Origin: Pseudomonas sp. B21-015 | GTDB taxonomy: Bacteria; Pseudomonadota; Gammaproteobacteria; Pseudomonadales; Pseudomonadaceae | Length of the DNA: 64,000 nucleotides | NCBI RefSeq assembly: GCF_024749285.1 | Contig: NZ_CP087196.1 | Coordinates: 2,604,001-2,668,000, forward strand | Direction: 5' to 3' | Part shown: piece after piece, positions 17,339 to 27,758 of the stretch | Numbering within the stretch: position 1 is the first letter of the stretch | Layout of the letters: every line of letters begins with the position of its first letter | Position numbers and translations under genes: made by a program | Notes under the pieces: model-generated | What the model was told of the DNA's origin: nothing | Seen by the model: only the letters and a program-made list of their open reading frames with translations | The model's database searches: none

Positions 17339-19164
17339 AGCTGCTCCAGCAATTGAAGAAGCTCATCGTCATCCGCGGTCGCGGTAAGAATGTCGGTTTC
17401 GATCTTTGCGGCCAGGCCCCGGATGGTCGGGTCGTCGAGGAAGTCCCGCAACGCGACACTGATGGCGAAGGCCGCTTCCACGCGTGATAGAACCTGCATG
17501 GCGAGCAATGAATGCCCCCCCACCGAAAAAAAGTTGGCGGTGATGCTGGGCGTATCGATCTGCATGAGTTCGCGCCAGATCGATGCCAGCGTGACTTCGA
17601 CGGGGGTTTGCGGCGCGACGTACTGGGCGCTGTCAGTCACCTGCGGGGTAATGTCAGGCAAGGCACTGTAGTCGATCTTGCCGGTTACTGTGCGTGGCAG
17701 GATGGGGAGAAAGCTGATGTGTCGCGGAATCATCACCGTTGGCAATCGATCGTTCATGAAACGGCGTAATTCATCTTCCGGAACTTCCGGGCTGGCGACA
17801 ATGTACGCGATGAGTCCGTTTGCGCCTTCGTCAAGCTTGCGCTCCACGATTGCGATGTCCCGCACGCAGGGGTGTTCGTGAAAGCTGTTTTCGATCTCGC
17901 CCAGCTCGACGCGGATACCGTTTATTTTGATCTGACGGTCGCGGCGTCCAATGAACTCCAGTTCCCCATCATCAAGCATCCGTCCCAGATCGCCCGTACG
18001 GTAAACCAGGTCGTCAGGATCACCGCTCACGGGGTTGCTCACGAAGACTTCTGACGTCAGGTCGGGCCGCTGATAGTAACCGAGGCTCTTGAAGGGCGTG
18101 CGGATGTAAATCTCACCAATCATGCCGATGCCGCAGGGCTTTTGCCGGTTGTCGAGAATTAACACACGGCAACCGTCGATCGGCTTGCCCACCGGAACAC
18201 TGGCACGCTCGGCGTCTTCCGCTCGAACACGGTGAAACAGCTTGATCATCGTGGTTTCGGAGGGGCCGTAGAAATTGATCAGTTCGACGCTGGTTCCGAA
18301 TACGTCAAAAAAACGCTTCACATCAACGGGCAACAGCACATCCCCGGCGACGCAGACTCTGGCCAGCGTCTTGGGTCGTTGCGACCGGGCTTGCAAGGTC
18401 TTGAGCAGGATGCGCAGGATTGCGGGCGTGGTGTGCATCAAGGTGACCGCGGCCTCATCCAGCCAGCCAACCAGCCGTTCGCCGTCGGCGATCAGGTTCC
18501 GGTCCGGTGGCAGGCACACGGTGCCGCCGATGTTCAGGGGGGTGAAAATATCGCGCAAAAAGGCGTCGAACGCCGGAGTAGTGAACTGAGTGCAGCGCAC
18601 GGACTCGTCGAGGTTAAATGCCCGGGCTTCCCACCTGGCAAAGTGCGCGATGCTTTTGAGTCGCCCCAGGATACCCTTTGGCTCACCGGTGGATCCGGAG
18701 GTGAAATAGATGTAGCTGGCGCCCTCTGGATCCTCCTCCCGGGAGTCTTGCAGGGGTGTATCCAGAGCCCGGAGGGCTCCGATCTCTATGCTTTCGATGG
18801 CGCTCGGAAGCCCGAGTTCCTTGGCGATTGCCGCACCGTTGGGGTCACATAGAATGGCGATCGGATCCGCGCTATCTATGGCTTTGAGCAGGCGCGCCGG
18901 CTGTGTCTGAGGGTCCAGCGGAACAAAGACCAGGGCTTCCTTCATCGTCGCGATGACTGCGGCGATCACTTGCATCGGCTCCGAGGAGAGAATTATCACG
19001 GGACCGATCGTTGAAGCCAGCCGGCTTCTCAACTCTGCGGCAATGGCATCGGACCATTGATCGAGCGCACCGTAAGTGATTTCTTTCCCCACACTCGACA
19101 ATGCGATGCGCTCAGGGTGTTGTTTTGCAAGGGCGGCAAAGATTTTTGCAGCATTAGTCGTCAT
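17335..19164 (-). CDS. Stand-alone adenylation-carrier protein (A-PCP)
   Basis: The 609-residue protein has one adenylation domain (SYIYFTSGSTGEPKG near 150, INFYGPSETTM near 297, RTGDLGRMLDDGELEFIGRRDRQIKINGIR, TGKIDYSALP) followed by a carrier domain whose pantetheine Ser is in FFSVGGHSLLAMQV. There is no condensation or release domain. Reading the pocket against GrsA gives D-A-R-H-C-A-F-M-I, a code I cannot assign; it is unlike those for common proteinogenic residues. It is the middle gene of a tight minus-strand operon (acylase, A-PCP, PP-loop protein) with 8 bp and -4 bp spacing. The likely job is to activate and hold one building block for modification by the downstream PP-loop/condensation fusion before transfer to the main assembly line. 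Confidence 0.85.
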   Translation of the reverse strand: MTTNAAKIFAALAKQHPERIALSSVGKEITYGALDQWSDAIAAELRSRLASTIGPVIILSSEPMQVIAAVIATMKEALVFVPLDPQTQPARLLKAIDSADPIAILCDPNGAAIAKELGLPSAIESIEIGALRALDTPLQDSREEDPEGASYIYFTSGSTGEPKGILGRLKSIAHFARWEARAFNLDESVRCTQFTTPAFDAFLRDIFTPLNIGGTVCLPPDRNLIADGERLVGWLDEAAVTLMHTTPAILRILLKTLQARSQRPKTLARVCVAGDVLLPVDVKRFFDVFGTSVELINFYGPSETTMIKLFHRVRAEDAERASVPVGKPIDGCRVLILDNRQKPCGIGMIGEIYIRTPFKSLGYYQRPDLTSEVFVSNPVSGDPDDLVYRTGDLGRMLDDGELEFIGRRDRQIKINGIRVELGEIENSFHEHPCVRDIAIVERKLDEGANGLIAYIVASPEVPEDELRRFMNDRLPTVMIPRHISFLPILPRTVTGKIDYSALPDITPQVTDSAQYVAPQTPVEVTLASIWRELMQIDTPSITANFFSVGGHSLLAMQVLSRVEAAFAISVALRDFLDDPTIRGLAAKIETDILTATADDDELLQLLEQL

Positions 19165-19172
19165 GAGCGATG

Positions 19173-21368
19173 TTACCTCTCAGTCATAGTCGGCACAGGG
19201 CGGTTTCCGGCGTCAGCGGCCCGCGGTTGTTGATTCGGAAGATAAGGAATCAGTTCTTTGAGAACGATGTCGCCCTGCGCCACTGGGGCCTGCAATATCG
19301 TGCGCAGTCGCTTGTCCGCATAGAGTTGCATCTGGTCCCGGACCCCCTGCGGAGAGGGCTCGGTGAAGTTTCCATACGCCAGCAGACCCATGGCATGAGG
19401 CTCCGTGCCGAACTTCACGACAGCGCTGAAACCATCGCCGCCGTTGGCAATGTAGTCTTGCGTCGGGCCTGACTGGGTGAAGTAGGTGGCGCGGATCAGC
19501 CCGAGCGGGTCAGGGCCTCCATTGGCTGGCAGCAGTTGACCGCCGGGTAACTTGAAGATGTCGCCCCAGGCAATGTCCGGGGTGGCGCCTGTCTTGCGTA
19601 ATTCGCGAACGGCATCTCCAAGCAGCGCTGCGGCTTTTGCCGGCTCTGCCAGGCCGCGAGGTCCGGCCAGCGGCTTTCTCGGATCGAAGGGGACGGTGAA
19701 GATGCTGTCATCGTCGGGCATCAGTTTTACCCACTGGATAAACAACGGTGCGCCGCGACTGTCGGCATTCATCGCTCGGTCCCAGCGGGCAAGAATCTGC
19801 GCACCCGCCTTGCTGTCGGGGTCACTCGACTGGTGTCCAGCGGCAATCAAGTCGTCGAGCGTACGCAGTGCGAGCTCGGAGCCGGTGTCGAGTTTCAGAT
19901 TCATCAGGGCATTGAAGTCGACCTTTGGCGTGACCTTGAGACGTTCAATGATGCGTTGCGCACGCAGATTGACGAACGGGTTGCTGACCAGCCCCTCCGG
20001 ATAGTCAGCGGGGGACAGGCTGTTGGGCTGTGTTGCTGTCCATGGAGGATCGTTGGCGTTCTGCACCCATCCGCTCTCAGGGTCAGTAACGGAGGGCACC
20101 TGCTCCAGGGGTAATACGCCGGTCCACAGGTTTGTGCTCTTGCTTCCATCGAGAAAAGTCGAGCCGCGGGAGATGTCGTGGCGCGAGGAAGGGTTGCGGC
20201 CGCCGAAGTAATAGGCAATTTTTCCGTCGCGGTCAGCGTAGATGATGGAAAAAATGGCTATCTGCTGGCGCTTCAATAAGCGATTGAACTCCTCGTAGTT
20301 CTGCGCACGCGCCATATCGCGATATTGAGTCATGGTGTGAGCGGCGTCCTTTCCGGTCACCCAGAGCGCCAATGCCCGGTTTTTGTCATGGGCTACCACG
20401 GGGCCGAAGCGGCTATCGCTGACGGTAATGTGCTTTTCGGTAAATTGACCGGAAGGCAGGCGTGCGCGAATCGTCTCGATACGGGACTCGAACGCCGTTT
20501 GTTTGCCGTCGAGCAAGTAGCCATCCCCCTCGAGTTTGAGCTCATAGAGGTAGTAGCTATGCATGGGGTTGACGGTATGGGTCCAGCCCAACGTCTGGTT
20601 GAAGCCGATAACGTGCATGGGCAGGCCGAGCAGGCTCACACCGTAGAAGCGCCCTTGGGGGGTGACGGACTCATATTCGAACCAGCGAACAAGGTCGGAC
20701 CAGGGCAAGTGCGGGTTACTCAACAGCAGGGTTGCGCTGCCGGACTTGCCGGGGGCTATTGCAATGGCGTTGGAGCCGCGATTTTGCACATTGGCCATGG
20801 CCGGTGCGACTCCCGCATTCCAGGCACTGGCATCCTCAGTGACTCTGGCCGGGGAGACGGCAAAATCGTAAAGCATCACATGCGCCAGGCGCGCCAGCAC
20901 ATCGACGGCCTGGATCGGCAGTACCGCTCGCAGCTCATCATTGATCCCCTCGGGATGAGCCTTCGCGAAATCGTTGATACCATCGGCGAAAGATTGCAGG
21001 GACGCACGCTCCGAGGGCTGTTGCTGGTCCCACCATTCAAGCGCGGTTTTTGTGACACCCATCTGCCGCACCCACAGGTCCTGCTCCAGCGCGTTTTCGA
21101 GTTCCATATGCCCGGGTGTTTCGGCGAAGCGCCCGCGCGCGCGCGCCATGAGCGTCAACACGGCATTTGCATGGGTGCGCATTTGTGACCAGCCCACGGC
21201 ATACGCCAGCTCGTTCTCGGAGCCAGCTTCTATGTGGGGGACACCCCAAATGTCCCAGATGACGGGCACTTGTTTTTGGACGGAGGAGGCATTGAGGGAA
21301 GGGGGAATGAAAATGAATACGCAAATTATCGCGAGCAGACGATTACCAATAGCACCCATCAATTGCAC
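19173..21368 (-). CDS. Periplasmic Ntn-hydrolase acylase of the penicillin acylase/PvdQ type
   Basis: The 731-residue precursor opens with a signal peptide (positive start, then LLAIICVFIFIPPSLNA). The alpha chain carries VPVIWDIWGVPHI and AYAVGWSQMRTHAN; the autocatalytic cleavage site is RGSNAIAIAP with Ser199 as the new N-terminal nucleophile of the beta chain. Downstream LLLSNPHLPW and LGWTHTVN match PvdQ and acyl-homoserine-lactone acylases closely. In pyoverdine synthesis PvdQ removes the fatty acid from the exported precursor in the periplasm. Here an FAAL-initiated NRPS is encoded in the same cluster, so lipid removal from an exported lipopeptide precursor is a strong inference. Quorum-signal degradation is the alternative. 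The gene leads the three-gene operon with the A-PCP and PP-loop genes. Confidence 0.87.
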   Translation of the reverse strand: MQLMGAIGNRLLAIICVFIFIPPSLNASSVQKQVPVIWDIWGVPHIEAGSENELAYAVGWSQMRTHANAVLTLMARARGRFAETPGHMELENALEQDLWVRQMGVTKTALEWWDQQQPSERASLQSFADGINDFAKAHPEGINDELRAVLPIQAVDVLARLAHVMLYDFAVSPARVTEDASAWNAGVAPAMANVQNRGSNAIAIAPGKSGSATLLLSNPHLPWSDLVRWFEYESVTPQGRFYGVSLLGLPMHVIGFNQTLGWTHTVNPMHSYYLYELKLEGDGYLLDGKQTAFESRIETIRARLPSGQFTEKHITVSDSRFGPVVAHDKNRALALWVTGKDAAHTMTQYRDMARAQNYEEFNRLLKRQQIAIFSIIYADRDGKIAYYFGGRNPSSRHDISRGSTFLDGSKSTNLWTGVLPLEQVPSVTDPESGWVQNANDPPWTATQPNSLSPADYPEGLVSNPFVNLRAQRIIERLKVTPKVDFNALMNLKLDTGSELALRTLDDLIAAGHQSSDPDSKAGAQILARWDRAMNADSRGAPLFIQWVKLMPDDDSIFTVPFDPRKPLAGPRGLAEPAKAAALLGDAVRELRKTGATPDIAWGDIFKLPGGQLLPANGGPDPLGLIRATYFTQSGPTQDYIANGGDGFSAVVKFGTEPHAMGLLAYGNFTEPSPQGVRDQMQLYADKRLRTILQAPVAQGDIVLKELIPYLPNQQPRAADAGNRPVPTMTER

Positions 21369-21733
21369 CTCCCTGTGTTTTTACTTGGTAGATCCGTCTA
21401 CTAACCCGTCAATCCGCCAAGGCTTGCCAAGTGCGTCCGATATGCACTTCAAGCCAAGTTTGAGGCCTGTCCGGGTGGGTTGAACGAGGCTAGTACATGA
21501 TTCTCGATCGCGCCAATGGCAGAGCAGCAGTCGCCAGGCAGGGCGTTTGCGTGACAGGAGCTGCCCGATGCGCTGAATAAAAAAAAATACGCTTTTAAAA
21601 AACTGAACTACTTTTCCTCTTTGGCAAAAGACAACCTTCCCTGTCCGTTATTGCCTGGGTTCGATACGACGACGTTTAACAGCGGGCTAGCTCTTTGGGC
21701 GATGCACCCGGTTCACAAGGAGCAGTGAAATCG
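21369..21733. other. Divergent control region between the acylase operon and the NRPS operon
   Basis: 365 bp without a gene. It must hold promoters for both the minus-strand acylase operon and the plus-strand NRPS operon. The middle (21578-21620) is AT-rich with an A-run, a likely place for promoter elements. AAGGAG at 21717-21722 is the ribosome binding site for the NRPS. I could not define a trustworthy -35/-10 pair or an operator. Confidence 0.4.
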
Positions 21734-24700
21734 ATGGCAGATCAGCTTGAATCCCCCGCTGACTCATATCCTTCGCCAGTGAAGGTGCAGGCTCTGGATA
21801 TCTATCCTTTGACCTTTTTGCAGGAAGGCCTGCTGTTTCACTCTCTCCAGGACGGAGCCGAGTGTGACTATCTGGTGCAACTTTCCTGTCGCCTCAAAGG
21901 CGTCGATCCAGAGCGATGGCGCGCGGCCTGGAGTCAGGTCGCTTCCGGTGTTGATACCCTGAAAACGGCCTTTGCGTGGCGTAATGTGTCTCCGCCCATG
22001 CAGATCGTGGCCCGGGACGTTGAACTGCAATGGACGCAGATCGATTGCAGCACCCAAAGCGCAGCGGAGCAGGAACGGCAGTGCAACAGCTATCTTGAAA
22101 AAGATCGTGTCCGCCGTTTCAACCTTTCTCGTCCACCTCTTCATCGGATGGCGGTTTTCATTCTCGGTGACGGAGCGTTGCGATTTGTCTGGACTTACCA
22201 CCATCTGATCCTGGACGCATGGTCAGCCACGATCCTCCTGGGGTGGGTCATGGAGGCTTATCTGACAGGTAGTCCTCCGGTAACAGCGCCCTTCAAGACT
22301 TATGTAAGCTGGGTCCAGAAGCGCAATACCACTCAGGCGCGAGAATACTGGTCGAGTCTATTTGCCGAGCCTGCGCTGGTTTCAAGTCCACCTTTTTTAC
22401 TACCTTCAGCCGAAGCCGCCGAGCGTCAGCCGCGGCGACTCAAGCGCCTGCTTTCGCAAGCCAGCACCACGCACATCAGTCAGTCCGTCGTTGAACGGCG
22501 CTTGACCTTGGCCACTTTGGTTCAGGCTGCCTGGGCACTGACCTTGCGTGATTTCAGTCTGTGTGAGGATGTGACTTTTGGTTGGGTGATTGCCGACCGC
22601 TCGGTCGATCTGAAAGGGATCGACAAAATGGTCGGGCTGATGGTCAACACCGTGCCCATTCGCTTGCGTTGCAACCCTGCGACCGCAGCCGGTCGGTTTC
22701 TCGATGAGGTCCAGGCGTCATCGACCCTTGCCTGGGACAACGGCCGATTGCCGCTGACGGAAATTCACGATATAGCCGGCCTGTCGGCAGGGGAGGCGCT
22801 GTTCGAGACCGTGGTGGTGTTCGAGAATCTTCCTCCTCTGCATGATGGCGCTGCAAACGGTGTCAGCGTGGAAGACCGGCGGGCGTTTTGGCGAACCAGC
22901 TACCCCATCAGCCTGATGGTTGCACCCGGCCCCTGCCTGAAACTGGAAATTGCCTACAACGGTGCGCAGGTCGAGGACGGTGCGGTTGCAGCCCTGCTGG
23001 AGCGGATGGAGGCTTATGCGATCGCCTTGGGCACGTTACCGGATCGGCCGATCGGCGAACTGGTGCCGCAGCCAGCCCCTGTCAGTTGGCAAGGTCAGCA
23101 GCAACCGCTGAGTGTGTGCGGTCTGGGCGCGGAACTGCTCGCTCGGTTGGCCGGGCGTGGGCGTTCGACAGCCTTGCGCTGGGGGGATGATGCCTGTATG
23201 TCGGCGGCTGAGCTGGCCCAAAGAAGTGAGGCTCTTGCTGAGCGGTTGTGGGCGTTGGGCCTCAAGCCGGGCCAACTGGTGGCCACCCACCTGGATCGCG
23301 ATGCCGGGCAGGTCGTTGCGTTGTTGGCGCTACTTAAACTGGGATGTCCGTTTTTGGCGATAGATCGTTGCTTGCCGCTGGAGCGCAAGCAGTATCTGAT
23401 CACGGACAGTGGTGTCGGGCTGGTGCTTGGCCAGGTGGATGATGACCTGCAGGGTTGTAATGTTCAGATGGCTGGTCTGGATGCACTGGGCGAGCTGGTA
23501 GCGGCGCCGGCCCGCCTGGTGGACGGCGTGATGTTGGCGGGCAGTCCGGCCTACCTGATGTACACCTCCGGTTCCACTGGGCAGCCAAAGGGTGTGATTG
23601 TGCCGGTCCAGGCCTTGGAAAACGTGCTCATCAGTTTTACCCAGACCCCAGGACTGTCCGCGCACGACCGGTTTCTTGCACTGACTACCCTGTCATTTGA
23701 TATTTCCCTCCTCGAGGTTTTTGCGCCGCTGTGGAGCGGCGCATTGCTGTTGCTCGCTCCGAGTGAGCTGGGCCGGGACCCGCAAAGGTTGGGGCAGATG
23801 ATTGCGTTGACCGCCCCGAGCGTGATGCAGGCGACCCCTGCCATATGGCGTTTATTACTGCGCAGCGGATGGCAAGGCGCACCACAGATGCGCGCCTGGT
23901 GTGGTGGCGAAGCACTGGAGCGAAGCTTGGCCGATTTATTGCTCCCCCGCGTGGAGCAGCTGTGGAATCTGTATGGGCCGACGGAGGCCACGATCTGGGC
24001 GCTGGTTGAAAAAGTCAGTGCCGAGGAGCGAACGATACACCTGGGAGCCCCCATCAATAACATGCGTGCCTATGTGCTGGACGCACGTGGCCATCATGTT
24101 CCCCTGGGTGGCCGAGGCAGGCTTTTCCTGGCCGGACAGGGACTGGCATCGGGTTATCACGGTCGTCGCGAGGCCACGCAGGCGGTGTTCGTCGCTGACC
24201 CCTTCGGGCCCCCCCATGCCTCATCTGTCATGTACTGCACCGGGGATACGGTGCATGTCACCGAGCAAGGCCGGCTACGTTACCTGGGGCGAACCGATGA
24301 CCAGTTCAAGTTGCGCGGTATCCGGCTGGAACTGGCCGAGGTCGAGGCCGCATTGGGTCGGCATCCCGCGGTCATGGCCGCTGCGGCGAAACTTTGGTCC
24401 GACTCGGAAGGCAACTACGACCTGGCCGGTTATGTGGTGTGCTCGACGCCGGTCAGCCATGAGGACATACGGGCTGCCGCGGCCGCCGTTCTGCCTTCCG
24501 GCTCGGCGCCGGCCTATATCATCGAGCTGGACCGGTTGCCGCTTTCGGCTTCCGGAAAAGTCGACCGCAAGTTGCTGCCGGCACCGAGCCACGGTGCTCA
24601 GACCCAGGATGAGCGCCTACGTCGTTCACAAATCGGCGAAGTTGTCGCCGCGACCTGGAACAAGGTCCTGGGCGTCCGATCGGTGGGTCAGGACGATGAC

Positions 24701-26233
24701 TTTTTTGCCTTGGGTGGCCATTCGCTGAAGGTGGTCGCGGTGACCTCGTTGGTCAATCGGCTGTTTGGGACTTCGATTGAGCTGGTCGAGTTATTCAGGG
24801 CTCCGACCTTGAAGGCCTATGTTGCAAAGGTCGAGCAACTCATCAGTCAGCACTCCGGTGTGCTGCGTGCGGTTCCGCGGATCGTGGACCGCAATCTGTG
24901 GCGTGGGCTGTCCTCTTCGCAGCGTCAGCTCTGGTTTATCAGCCATGCCGATAAAGAGCGGCGGGCCTTTCAGCTGACCTGCGCGCTGCACATCGAAGGG
25001 GGGGTGGATGCACAGATCCTGAGCCAGTCCATTGAGCAGTTACAGCTTGTGCACGGAGCGCTGCGCACCATTTTTCGCGAGTCTGTCGGAGAGCCGCAAC
25101 AGCGGGTGCTTCCTTCTCCCCAGCGTACGCTGCGCATATGGGATGTCCCTGATAGAGAGCAGGCCTTGGCAGCGCTGACGTTAGAGCCCATTTCACTGGA
25201 ACAGGGCCCGCCGTTGCGATTTGTCTTGATCAGAGAGTCTGCGGTCAGTGCTGTTTGTGTATTGACCATTCACCACCTGTTGGTTGACGAGTGGTCGCTT
25301 GGCGTTCTTGTCGAAGATTTGAGCGCCCTCTACAGCGCGATACAAGCCGACACGGTTGTGCCCATGCCGCCAGCTAAGGTCGACTTTCTCGATTATGTCG
25401 TCGATGAACTCGATCAGTCGGAGGGACCCCAGCGTCGCGTCGACCTGGAGTACTGGTCACGGCAGCTTCATCAGCTGTGCCCGACACGCCTGAGCCCTGA
25501 TCGTCACGCTGAAGGGAGCCCCGGGTTCAGCGGCGGCCATTTGCGTATCGAACTCGACTCGGCACTGCGCGGTCATCTGGAGCGTGTCGCTGCCGCGCGA
25601 GCCGTGACCCCTTTTGTGGCGTTGCTGGCGGGATTTTATATCGTCCTGCAACGCTACGGCATGGGGGACGATATTTGTCTTGGCGTGATGGATGCCGGCC
25701 GCACTCAATCCGAGATGGAGCGAGTCGTCGGTCTCTTCGCGCGAGCGTTGCCCATTCGGCTACATATGGATGAATGCGAGTCGCTGGAAACCTTGATGCG
25801 CCGGCTCCAGTCGACCTTGCTGGATGCGTCGATCCACGCCAATGCACCTCTTGACGAAATAGTCCGTGAGCTGGAGTTGTCCGGGGAGCGTGGACGGAAT
25901 CCTCTGTTCAATATTTTGATTGTCATGCAAAACATGATGGGCGGCGCTACCACCTTTGGCGGTTTTCCGGCTCGGCCGGTCGCGGTCGACAGCGGGGTGT
26001 CCGAGTTCGACCTGCTGATCGAGATATTTGCCTATGACAACGGTTATGGCATACGCCTGGTGTACGACCGCGAGCGGTTCGAGGTCGGCCGGATCAGCGA
26101 GTTTGCCTTGCGCCTGGAGCGCACCTTGCTGCAGATCGCCGACAATCCGCAGGCTCTGGTGGGCGATATCAGCTTGCTGGGTTCTTGTGAGGTCGAGTCC
26201 TTGCGCCAGGCCTTTGCTTCGGAGGCGCCATGA
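21734..26233 (+). CDS. NRPS, C-A(Gly-like)-PCP-C
   Basis: I start at the ATG at 21734 with AAGGAG 11 bp upstream, giving 1,499 residues. Domains: condensation (YPLTFLQEGLLFHSL at about 26, active site HHLILDAW at about 155), adenylation (TSGSTGQPKG at about 612, LYGPTEATIW at about 745), carrier (FALGGHSLKVV at about 993) and a second condensation domain (LSSSQRQLWF, HHLLVDEWS at about 1180) that ends the protein. The pocket reads D-I-L-Q-W-G-L-I-W, close to the glycine code. The opening motif LxEGLLFHS is of the type that follows an epimerised donor, and the 4,295-residue NRPS ends in an epimerase, so it may accept that chain. The terminal C domain with no following A domain may dock with the next gene or release the chain onto a free amine. 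It overlaps the next gene by four bases. Confidence 0.88.
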   Translation: MADQLESPADSYPSPVKVQALDIYPLTFLQEGLLFHSLQDGAECDYLVQLSCRLKGVDPERWRAAWSQVASGVDTLKTAFAWRNVSPPMQIVARDVELQWTQIDCSTQSAAEQERQCNSYLEKDRVRRFNLSRPPLHRMAVFILGDGALRFVWTYHHLILDAWSATILLGWVMEAYLTGSPPVTAPFKTYVSWVQKRNTTQAREYWSSLFAEPALVSSPPFLLPSAEAAERQPRRLKRLLSQASTTHISQSVVERRLTLATLVQAAWALTLRDFSLCEDVTFGWVIADRSVDLKGIDKMVGLMVNTVPIRLRCNPATAAGRFLDEVQASSTLAWDNGRLPLTEIHDIAGLSAGEALFETVVVFENLPPLHDGAANGVSVEDRRAFWRTSYPISLMVAPGPCLKLEIAYNGAQVEDGAVAALLERMEAYAIALGTLPDRPIGELVPQPAPVSWQGQQQPLSVCGLGAELLARLAGRGRSTALRWGDDACMSAAELAQRSEALAERLWALGLKPGQLVATHLDRDAGQVVALLALLKLGCPFLAIDRCLPLERKQYLITDSGVGLVLGQVDDDLQGCNVQMAGLDALGELVAAPARLVDGVMLAGSPAYLMYTSGSTGQPKGVIVPVQALENVLISFTQTPGLSAHDRFLALTTLSFDISLLEVFAPLWSGALLLLAPSELGRDPQRLGQMIALTAPSVMQATPAIWRLLLRSGWQGAPQMRAWCGGEALERSLADLLLPRVEQLWNLYGPTEATIWALVEKVSAEERTIHLGAPINNMRAYVLDARGHHVPLGGRGRLFLAGQGLASGYHGRREATQAVFVADPFGPPHASSVMYCTGDTVHVTEQGRLRYLGRTDDQFKLRGIRLELAEVEAALGRHPAVMAAAAKLWSDSEGNYDLAGYVVCSTPVSHEDIRAAAAAVLPSGSAPAYIIELDRLPLSASGKVDRKLLPAPSHGAQTQDERLRRSQIGEVVAATWNKVLGVRSVGQDDDFFALGGHSLKVVAVTSLVNRLFGTSIELVELFRAPTLKAYVAKVEQLISQHSGVLRAVPRIVDRNLWRGLSSSQRQLWFISHADKERRAFQLTCALHIEGGVDAQILSQSIEQLQLVHGALRTIFRESVGEPQQRVLPSPQRTLRIWDVPDREQALAALTLEPISLEQGPPLRFVLIRESAVSAVCVLTIHHLLVDEWSLGVLVEDLSALYSAIQADTVVPMPPAKVDFLDYVVDELDQSEGPQRRVDLEYWSRQLHQLCPTRLSPDRHAEGSPGFSGGHLRIELDSALRGHLERVAAARAVTPFVALLAGFYIVLQRYGMGDDICLGVMDAGRTQSEMERVVGLFARALPIRLHMDECESLETLMRRLQSTLLDASIHANAPLDEIVRELELSGERGRNPLFNILIVMQNMMGGATTFGGFPARPVAVDSGVSEFDLLIEIFAYDNGYGIRLVYDRERFEVGRISEFALRLERTLLQIADNPQALVGDISLLGSCEVESLRQAFASEAP

Positions 26234-27726
26234 CTGTGGATCGCGAAGAGCTGCTTCAGGACAAGTTGCGGGCGCTGAGCCCGGCGCAAAGACGTCTGTT
26301 TCTCGACGCCGTGAGCGAGCGCCTGAAAGCCCAGCGGGTGAAGATTGCGCGGCGCGAGAGAAGCGACCGCTTCAGCCTGTCATTTTCCCAGCGGCGCCTT
26401 TGGTATATCTACCAATTGAACCCTGCGAGCACGATGTACAACATGCCTGAGTGTGTGCGCCTGCGCGGTCCCTTGGATCTTGAAGTGTTTCAGGGCGCCT
26501 TCGAGGATGTCATCACCCGGCATGAAAGCTTGCGGGTGACCTTCCTCAACACGCTGGAAGGGCCGGTACAGATCGTGAACGAGCAGACGGATTGCGCGAT
26601 CGAGGTCGTTGACCTGTCGAGTGTGAGTGACGAGCAGATGGAGGCCCGGGCTCGTGAGCTGCTGTTTGAAATATCCGACCGGCCTTTTGACCTGGGTCGC
26701 GGGCCGGTGGTGCGCCTGTCGCTGGTGAGAATGGCGCACGATCATCACTTCCTGTTGATCAATATGCACCACATCGTCAGTGATGGCTGGTCCATGGGTG
26801 TCTTCGCCCGGGATTTTTCCGCCTTCGTCGCGGCACGGGTGCTTGGCATGAAACCCGACCTGCCGCCACTTGAGGTCGGCTTCGGGGACTTTGTGGAGTG
26901 GCAGATAGGCCGCTTGAACGGCCCGGCAATGGACAAGCAAATGGCCTATTGGCGGCCACGGCTCAAGCAGGTTGAAGATCTGGTACTGCCCTTCGATCGA
27001 CTGCCGACGGCCTCGACCACCGAGCGGGGAGGGTTTGAATACATTCTTTTCGATCGCGTCCTGGCAGATGGCATCAATGCCTGCGCTCGGGAGTGCGGGG
27101 TGACCTTGTACATGATGTTGCTCGCGGCTTTTTGTGTCGCGCTGCATCGTCAATCGCTGCAAAGCAGCATCACGGTGGGATCGCCCACTGCCAGCAGGGT
27201 GCGCGCAGAGACTGAAAACCTGATTGGCTTCTTTGCCAATACGCTGTTGATCACTTCCGCCGTGTGGCCGGACATGAGCTTTCGCGAAGTCGCACAGGGC
27301 GTTCGCGAGTCTGCGCTTGGAGCCTTCAATCACGATGAGATGCCCTTTGAAAAACTGGTGGAAACCCTGCATCCCGATCGCGACTCCTCTCGCAGTCCGC
27401 TGTTCCAGGTGATGTTCATCCTGCAAAACACGCAAAAACCGTCGCTCAACTTGCCAGGTCTGCTTATCGAGCCGTTCGCGGCCGGCAGCCTGTCGGTCAA
27501 GTTCGACATGCTGATCGAGTTTTATGAGTCGCCTGAAGGTATTACCGGCTGGCTCGGATATCGTCGCGATTTATTCGATGAACGAACCTGCAAGCGTTTT
27601 GCGGATAACTATCATCGCCTGCTCACTTCGATCATTACCGACCCCGATCAACTCGTCTCTGAACTCTCAATGGAGGTCGAACCGATCGTCACGACATTCA
27701 ACGATGATCTGGATGCAGAGTTTTAG
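26230..27726 (+). CDS. Stand-alone NRPS condensation domain
   Basis: The 498-residue protein is a single condensation domain: FSLSFSQRRLWYIYQLNP at about 50, active site MHHIVSDGWSMG at about 178 with an intact HHxxxDG, then GFFANTLLI and PFEKLVETLHPDRDSSRSPLFQVMF. A helical N-terminal piece of about 45 residues (LLQDKLRALSPAQRRLFLDAV) could be a docking element. Its start overlaps the upstream NRPS stop in ATGA, so the two are translationally coupled. A free, apparently active C domain in a cluster that lacks thioesterases may catalyse chain release by an amine or join the block carried on the separate A-PCP protein. AsnB follows after 32 bp in the same operon. Confidence 0.88.
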   Translation: MTVDREELLQDKLRALSPAQRRLFLDAVSERLKAQRVKIARRERSDRFSLSFSQRRLWYIYQLNPASTMYNMPECVRLRGPLDLEVFQGAFEDVITRHESLRVTFLNTLEGPVQIVNEQTDCAIEVVDLSSVSDEQMEARARELLFEISDRPFDLGRGPVVRLSLVRMAHDHHFLLINMHHIVSDGWSMGVFARDFSAFVAARVLGMKPDLPPLEVGFGDFVEWQIGRLNGPAMDKQMAYWRPRLKQVEDLVLPFDRLPTASTTERGGFEYILFDRVLADGINACARECGVTLYMMLLAAFCVALHRQSLQSSITVGSPTASRVRAETENLIGFFANTLLITSAVWPDMSFREVAQGVRESALGAFNHDEMPFEKLVETLHPDRDSSRSPLFQVMFILQNTQKPSLNLPGLLIEPFAAGSLSVKFDMLIEFYESPEGITGWLGYRRDLFDERTCKRFADNYHRLLTSIITDPDQLVSELSMEVEPIVTTFNDDLDAEF

Positions 27727-27758
27727 GTCTCAGTCATTCGTTTGAGGGCACTTGCCGT

